A stretch of 64,000 bases of DNA from contig DGUL01000002.1 of assembly GCA_002394665.1 (NCBI GenBank), forward strand, positions 121,256 through 185,255. The letters are read 5' to 3'. Shown here in pieces: positions 60,838 to 64,000 of the stretch (position 1 is the first letter of the stretch; every line of letters begins with the position of its first letter). The notes beneath the pieces were generated by a model. The model saw only the letters and a list, made by a program, of their open reading frames with translations, had not been told where the DNA came from and ran no database searches. The stretch comes from Rickettsiales bacterium UBA4311. Its GTDB lineage: Bacteria; Pseudomonadota; Alphaproteobacteria; Rickettsiales; Deianiraeaceae. The translations under genes were made by a program, and so were the position numbers.

Positions 60838-60917
60838 GCAGTAGTTCGGTAGTCAAGTTTTTGTTTTTGCCCTTCAATGCTTTGCCATTGCTTTTGTTTT
60901 GGCTTGTTTTTTTTGTA

Positions 60918-60939
60918 TTTTTTTTTTTTTTTGTAAAAT
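60918..60939 (+). promoter_or_regulatory. Promoter with a 15-base T tract upstream of the CE-protease/virD4 unit
   Basis: Fifteen Ts (60918-60932), G, then TAAAAT (60934-60939) as -10. The GTG start at 60955 is 15 nt downstream. The order T tract-G-(GT)-TANAAT is the same as at the virB11 promoter. Confidence 0.5.
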
Positions 60940-60954
60940 CTTGGCACTTTTAGT

Positions 60955-62007
60955 GTGCCTGTTGTTTACGAGGAGCGGTCAAATCAATGTGGTGGCGGTG
61001 TTTTTGATTTAAACGAAGAACAGAACAAACAAAGCCGATTGCTCGCTGATGAGTTGCATTTGATGAAAGACCTACTCGCAACCGCAAGGGAGGAAAGAAA
61101 AGACTTTGAAGATAAAAACGGAAAAACAGAAGAAAGCAGAAAGTTCGCCAAGTTAGAAAAGATGTTGTCGCAAGAAGTTAAAGATGTAGAGCAAAATGAT
61201 GGCTGGATGATAGGTGGACAGGCCGACAGAATGATGGAACTTTTGCAGAATACTTTATCGCCAGATGGTAAAACCGGCGACGTTTCTATAAAGATAGAAC
61301 AAAAAGCACTGAACTTGTCCAGTTTTCCGACTTGGATTTACAAAATTCTTGCGTTTTTCTTTTACGAAAAGTTTGGAAGAATACAATCACAAAGCGAATT
61401 GAAAGTTGATAAAAATTGTGAGCTACAAGTTATTCCTATCAGGAGCCCAGTTGATCACGGAGTTTGTGCTATTGTTGATAATGTGAATAAAAAAATTATC
61501 TTGTTTAACCCGAATGGAACTTTTAGCACGCCGACAATTAAAAATGCAACTTCCAATGAGGAAATTATCGCTGGACTTTTTAACGAAGATGACGCAAAAA
61601 TGTTGATTTCACAAGGTTATACAACTATCGATAGCAATTATGATGAGGTTGACATATCGGAACATGCTACTAGTCAAGTAGTTCACGGCAAATATCTTAA
61701 TATGGGCACTAAACGCGGAGCTTGTGGTTTTATCACAGCAAAGTTTATTGAAGATTTTTGCGAAGATTGGAAAAAGAATTGTAGAAAAAATAGCAACGGC
61801 AAGATAGACGACTACGAGGGTTTTTGCTATAACGTGAGAGAAAAACAAATGGCTATGACATCTGGGGCATACATTTTGCGACAAAAACTTAGATATGCGA
61901 AAGAAATGTTAGAACGTTATTCTTTAACAAAAAAACTGACTAACACCTCAAAACAACTCACATCATTAAGCAGTATGGAACAGACAAAGAATATAGTTTG
62001 GAAATAA
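60955..62007 (+). CDS. CE-clan (Ulp1/YopJ-like) cysteine protease candidate, possible effector
   Basis: 350 aa, no signal peptide. Residues 20-90 form a charged coiled coil. DGWMIGGQADRMMELLQ (~residues 83-99) resembles the substrate-binding W-L-x-D-x-x-I start of Ulp1-type peptidases. The catalytic layout is visible: SPVDHGVCAIVDN with His168, then IILFNPNG where N185 stands at the Asp position, and KRGACGFITAKFIEDF with Cys257 in the usual C-G context. His-Cys spacing is 89 residues. The oxyanion Gln is not obvious. CE-clan enzymes in intracellular bacteria remove ubiquitin or SUMO, or acetylate host proteins. virD4 begins 87 nt downstream on the same strand. Start GTG at 60955, no Shine-Dalgarno. 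Confidence 0.6.
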   Translation: MPVVYEERSNQCGGGVFDLNEEQNKQSRLLADELHLMKDLLATAREERKDFEDKNGKTEESRKFAKLEKMLSQEVKDVEQNDGWMIGGQADRMMELLQNTLSPDGKTGDVSIKIEQKALNLSSFPTWIYKILAFFFYEKFGRIQSQSELKVDKNCELQVIPIRSPVDHGVCAIVDNVNKKIILFNPNGTFSTPTIKNATSNEEIIAGLFNEDDAKMLISQGYTTIDSNYDEVDISEHATSQVVHGKYLNMGTKRGACGFITAKFIEDFCEDWKKNCRKNSNGKIDDYEGFCYNVREKQMAMTSGAYILRQKLRYAKEMLERYSLTKKLTNTSKQLTSLSSMEQTKNIVWK

Positions 62008-62094
62008 AATGCCAATGTTCTTTGCAAGAACGAAGTTATGGTATTTGCAATTTAAAAAATGCGATAAAAACCGCATCGCTAATTAGTTGTTTAA

Positions 62095-63915
62095 ATGGTA
62101 AAAGTTTACGATCCAGAAAAAAAACTGAGGTTTTTACAAAATGCGATAATTCTCACGTCGCTATATGGGTCTATTATCTTTTTCATTTGTTATATTTCTT
62201 TTATTTTTGGGATATTAGTCATTGAGGGTGTGGATCAGATTTTGACGTTGTTCTCGCTTAATGTCGTTCAACAAGTTATCGTAACCATTCAAACGACGCT
62301 TTATTATTTTAAGCTTTTTGCAAATAATATTGGGTCAATAGGAATTCAAGATTACAACTTTTTTCTTGTAAAATGTGCTGTGACAATGATGTTTTTGCCC
62401 GTTGCGACAATTACGACGCTCGGGATTGTTTTTAGAAAACAAATCGAGGAATTTGTTCCTGTGAAAAAAGAAGCTTCGGTTCACGGAGATGCGCATTGGG
62501 CGAGCAAGAAAGAAATTACAAAAGCAGGAATGGACAACAAAAGAGGGCTTTTAATGGGGCAGCATCCTTTTAAGAAGGGTAAGTTTTTAATCACAGACAT
62601 TCACGATTATCAACATACTCTCTTATTTGCTCCAACAGGTTCAGGAAAAGGTGTCGGTTTTGCTATACCAAATTGTGTTTTCTGGGAAGAAAGTATGATT
62701 TGTCACGATATTAAACTTGAAAACTTTGAGACCTCTGCCGGTTGGCGTGAAACTTGTTTGAAACAAACTGTTTATTGTTGGGTGCCCGCCGACGTTAATG
62801 GAACAAGCCATTGCTACAACCCAATGGAATGGATAAGTGATAAACCGGGACAGATGGTTGATGATGTGCAAAAATTGGCGAATATTCTTCTTCCAAAACA
62901 AGAATTCTGGACGAACGAAGCACGCACGCTTTTGGTGGGGATTATTCTTTATCTTATCGCTGACCCTCAAAAACCAAAAACATTTGGCGAAGTTGTTAGA
63001 ACTATTCGTAGTGATGATTTTGCGTACTTATGTGCCGTTGCACTTGATACTCTTGGGGATGTTATCCACCCTATTGGATATATGAACCTTGCAGCGTTTT
63101 TGCAGAAAGCAGATAAAGAGCGTTCTGGCGTTGTTTCAACTTTAAACTCCGGACTTGAACTTTGGGGTAATCCAATTATAGATGCCACAACCGCGAAAAG
63201 CGATTTTAATTTTACAAAAATGAAAGAAATTCCCACGACGGTGTTTATCGGTTTAACACCGGATAATATCCAACGTTTAAAGCCTCTTATGTGTATGGTT
63301 TATCAGCAGGCAACGGCATTTATGTCGCAACATATGCCAATTCCAAGCGAAAAGTATGGAGTGCTTTTCCTTATGGACGAATTTCCTACGGTTGGAAAAC
63401 TGGAACAATTTTTGGCAGGAATTGCATATTTTCGCGGTTATCACGTTAAACTTTTCCTTATCGTTCAGGATACCCAACAACTAAAAGGAACATATGAAGA
63501 CACGGGTATGAATTCATTTTTATCAAACTCAACATATCGTATTACATTTGCAGCAAACAACGTGGATACAGCAAAACTTATTAGTGATTTAATTGGAAAT
63601 CAAACCGTTGAAAGCACCAGCGGTAGTAAATCAAAATGGTTTGCCGTAAATTCGAATAGTGGCACAACAAGTATTTCGCAAACGCAAAGGGCTTTGCTAA
63701 TGCCACAAGAAGTTATCAACTTGCCTCGTGATAATGAGATAATATTGATTGAGGCAAATCCACCAATTAGAACGAAGAAAATTTTTTGGTATAAAGTGAA
63801 ATGGATGTCTGCAAGGGTAAGAATGCCATTTACTCCATTGCCACATCAGGAGCCAATAGTTAAAAGAAATAAAAGCCCAAAGAAGGGAGATAAAAAAGGC
63901 TTGCCAAAGGGATAG
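62095..63915 (+). CDS. virD4: Type IV secretion coupling protein VirD4
   Basis: A 606-aa inner-membrane ATPase that selects substrates for the T4SS. Two N-terminal helix regions (LTSLYGSIIFFICYISFIFG, residues ~20-40, and CAVTMMFLPVATITTLGIVF, ~residues 95-115) precede the motor. VHGDAHWASKKEI marks the domain entry. Walker A LFAPTGSGKGVGFAIPNCVF (~residues 178-197), VMIxHD-type DIKLENFETSAGWR, and Walker B LFLMDEFPTVGKL. The C-terminus is short and basic (KRNKSPKKGDKKGLPKG). Upstream sits the CE-protease candidate, which suggests a shared transcript. Confidence 0.95.
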   Translation: MVKVYDPEKKLRFLQNAIILTSLYGSIIFFICYISFIFGILVIEGVDQILTLFSLNVVQQVIVTIQTTLYYFKLFANNIGSIGIQDYNFFLVKCAVTMMFLPVATITTLGIVFRKQIEEFVPVKKEASVHGDAHWASKKEITKAGMDNKRGLLMGQHPFKKGKFLITDIHDYQHTLLFAPTGSGKGVGFAIPNCVFWEESMICHDIKLENFETSAGWRETCLKQTVYCWVPADVNGTSHCYNPMEWISDKPGQMVDDVQKLANILLPKQEFWTNEARTLLVGIILYLIADPQKPKTFGEVVRTIRSDDFAYLCAVALDTLGDVIHPIGYMNLAAFLQKADKERSGVVSTLNSGLELWGNPIIDATTAKSDFNFTKMKEIPTTVFIGLTPDNIQRLKPLMCMVYQQATAFMSQHMPIPSEKYGVLFLMDEFPTVGKLEQFLAGIAYFRGYHVKLFLIVQDTQQLKGTYEDTGMNSFLSNSTYRITFAANNVDTAKLISDLIGNQTVESTSGSKSKWFAVNSNSGTTSISQTQRALLMPQEVINLPRDNEIILIEANPPIRTKKIFWYKVKWMSARVRMPFTPLPHQEPIVKRNKSPKKGDKKGLPKG

Positions 63916-63978
63916 CAACAGGTAAACATCGTTTGGATGTGGTTTTAATTAGTTTATTTTGTGTAAGTAATAATTTTT

Positions 63979-64000
63979 CCACACCCACCCCCCGCCCGCG
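63979..64000. repeat. GC-rich islet at the window edge, possible second copy of the 8469 element
   Basis: CCACACCCACCCCCCGCCCGCG breaks the A/T-rich context and resembles the C-rich part of the islet at 8469-8535. It is cut by the window end. Confidence 0.35.

Noticed and set aside
61998..62225. 75-codon ORF between the CE protease and virD4
   Set aside because: It overlaps both genes in another frame, and its composition is that of a shadow of virD4's start.

Overview
The window is a low-GC, gene-dense stretch of a bacterial chromosome that reads as an alphaproteobacterium of the Rickettsiales type, most likely an intracellular symbiont or parasite of a eukaryote. Evidence: components of a P-type (VirB/VirD4) type IV secretion system, a DUF2610 protein (family known mainly from Rickettsiales), a PopZ-like polar organiser, the short alphaproteobacterial ProRS, three 16-bp ParB/parS-like palindromes, and large Asn/Gln-rich proteins with eukaryote-directed enzyme signatures. 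An oxygen-sensitive class III ribonucleotide reductase (NrdD, with its activase NrdG) suggests an anoxic or microoxic host. This placement is inferred from gene content, not from a tree.

Layout. 0-4 kb: nrdD 3' end, rsmG, a repeat-containing small protein, a gene-poor gap with an orphan promoter, a very acidic PopZ homologue and tRNA-Tyr. 4-11 kb: virB10, threonine synthase, an outer-membrane barrel, ftsK and a TatB-like ORF. 11-15.7 kb: dcd, the lower mevalonate pathway (two tandem GHMP kinases and diphosphomevalonate decarboxylase) and hflC. 15.8-21.3 kb: an 877-aa candidate secreted protein, nrdG, an ABC ATPase and a periplasmic-binding lipoprotein. 21.5-32.3 kb: nusA, DUF2610, virB8-virB9, a cyclophilin, a basic protein, a MetW-like protein, rpiB and four lipoproteins (LPP20-like, LPP20, LpoB-like, TPR-like). 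32.6-42.7 kb, all minus strand: rpoH, tsf, rpsB, dnaQ, a 1654-aa protein with a USP-type deubiquitinase domain, virB11. 42.8-50.6 kb: proS, a HAD phosphatase, xthA, trxA, a GIY-YIG/EcoRI-type methyltransferase fusion, a candidate structured RNA, two transporters, tRNA-Ala and a flavodoxin. 50.6-60.8 kb: an mlaF-like ATPase, an SDR, two small lipoproteins, thiM and tRNA-Ser interspersed with the parS-like sites, an AlkA-like glycosylase, an ABC exporter, rpoD, a DUF218 protein and ppa. 61-64 kb: a CE-clan-like cysteine protease directly upstream of virD4.

The central inference is a secretion/effector module scattered over the chromosome. Two T4SS ATPases are each paired with a predicted ubiquitin-pathway enzyme: VirB11 with the USP-like protein 11 nt downstream, and VirD4 with the CE-like protease upstream. 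Both transcription units begin at promoters that contain the two longest homopolymer T tracts noticed in the window (T18 and T15), which makes phase-variable expression of secretion plus effector a testable idea. The USP-like protein and the 877-aa protein share an architecture: globular N-terminal part, Asn/Gln-rich linker, C-terminal hairpin of two membrane helices, short polar tail.

Many genes lack a Shine-Dalgarno sequence and have a good -10 box 9-17 nt upstream of the start codon, which suggests leaderless or very short-leader mRNAs. All family assignments come from reading motifs by eye; no searches or structure predictions were run.
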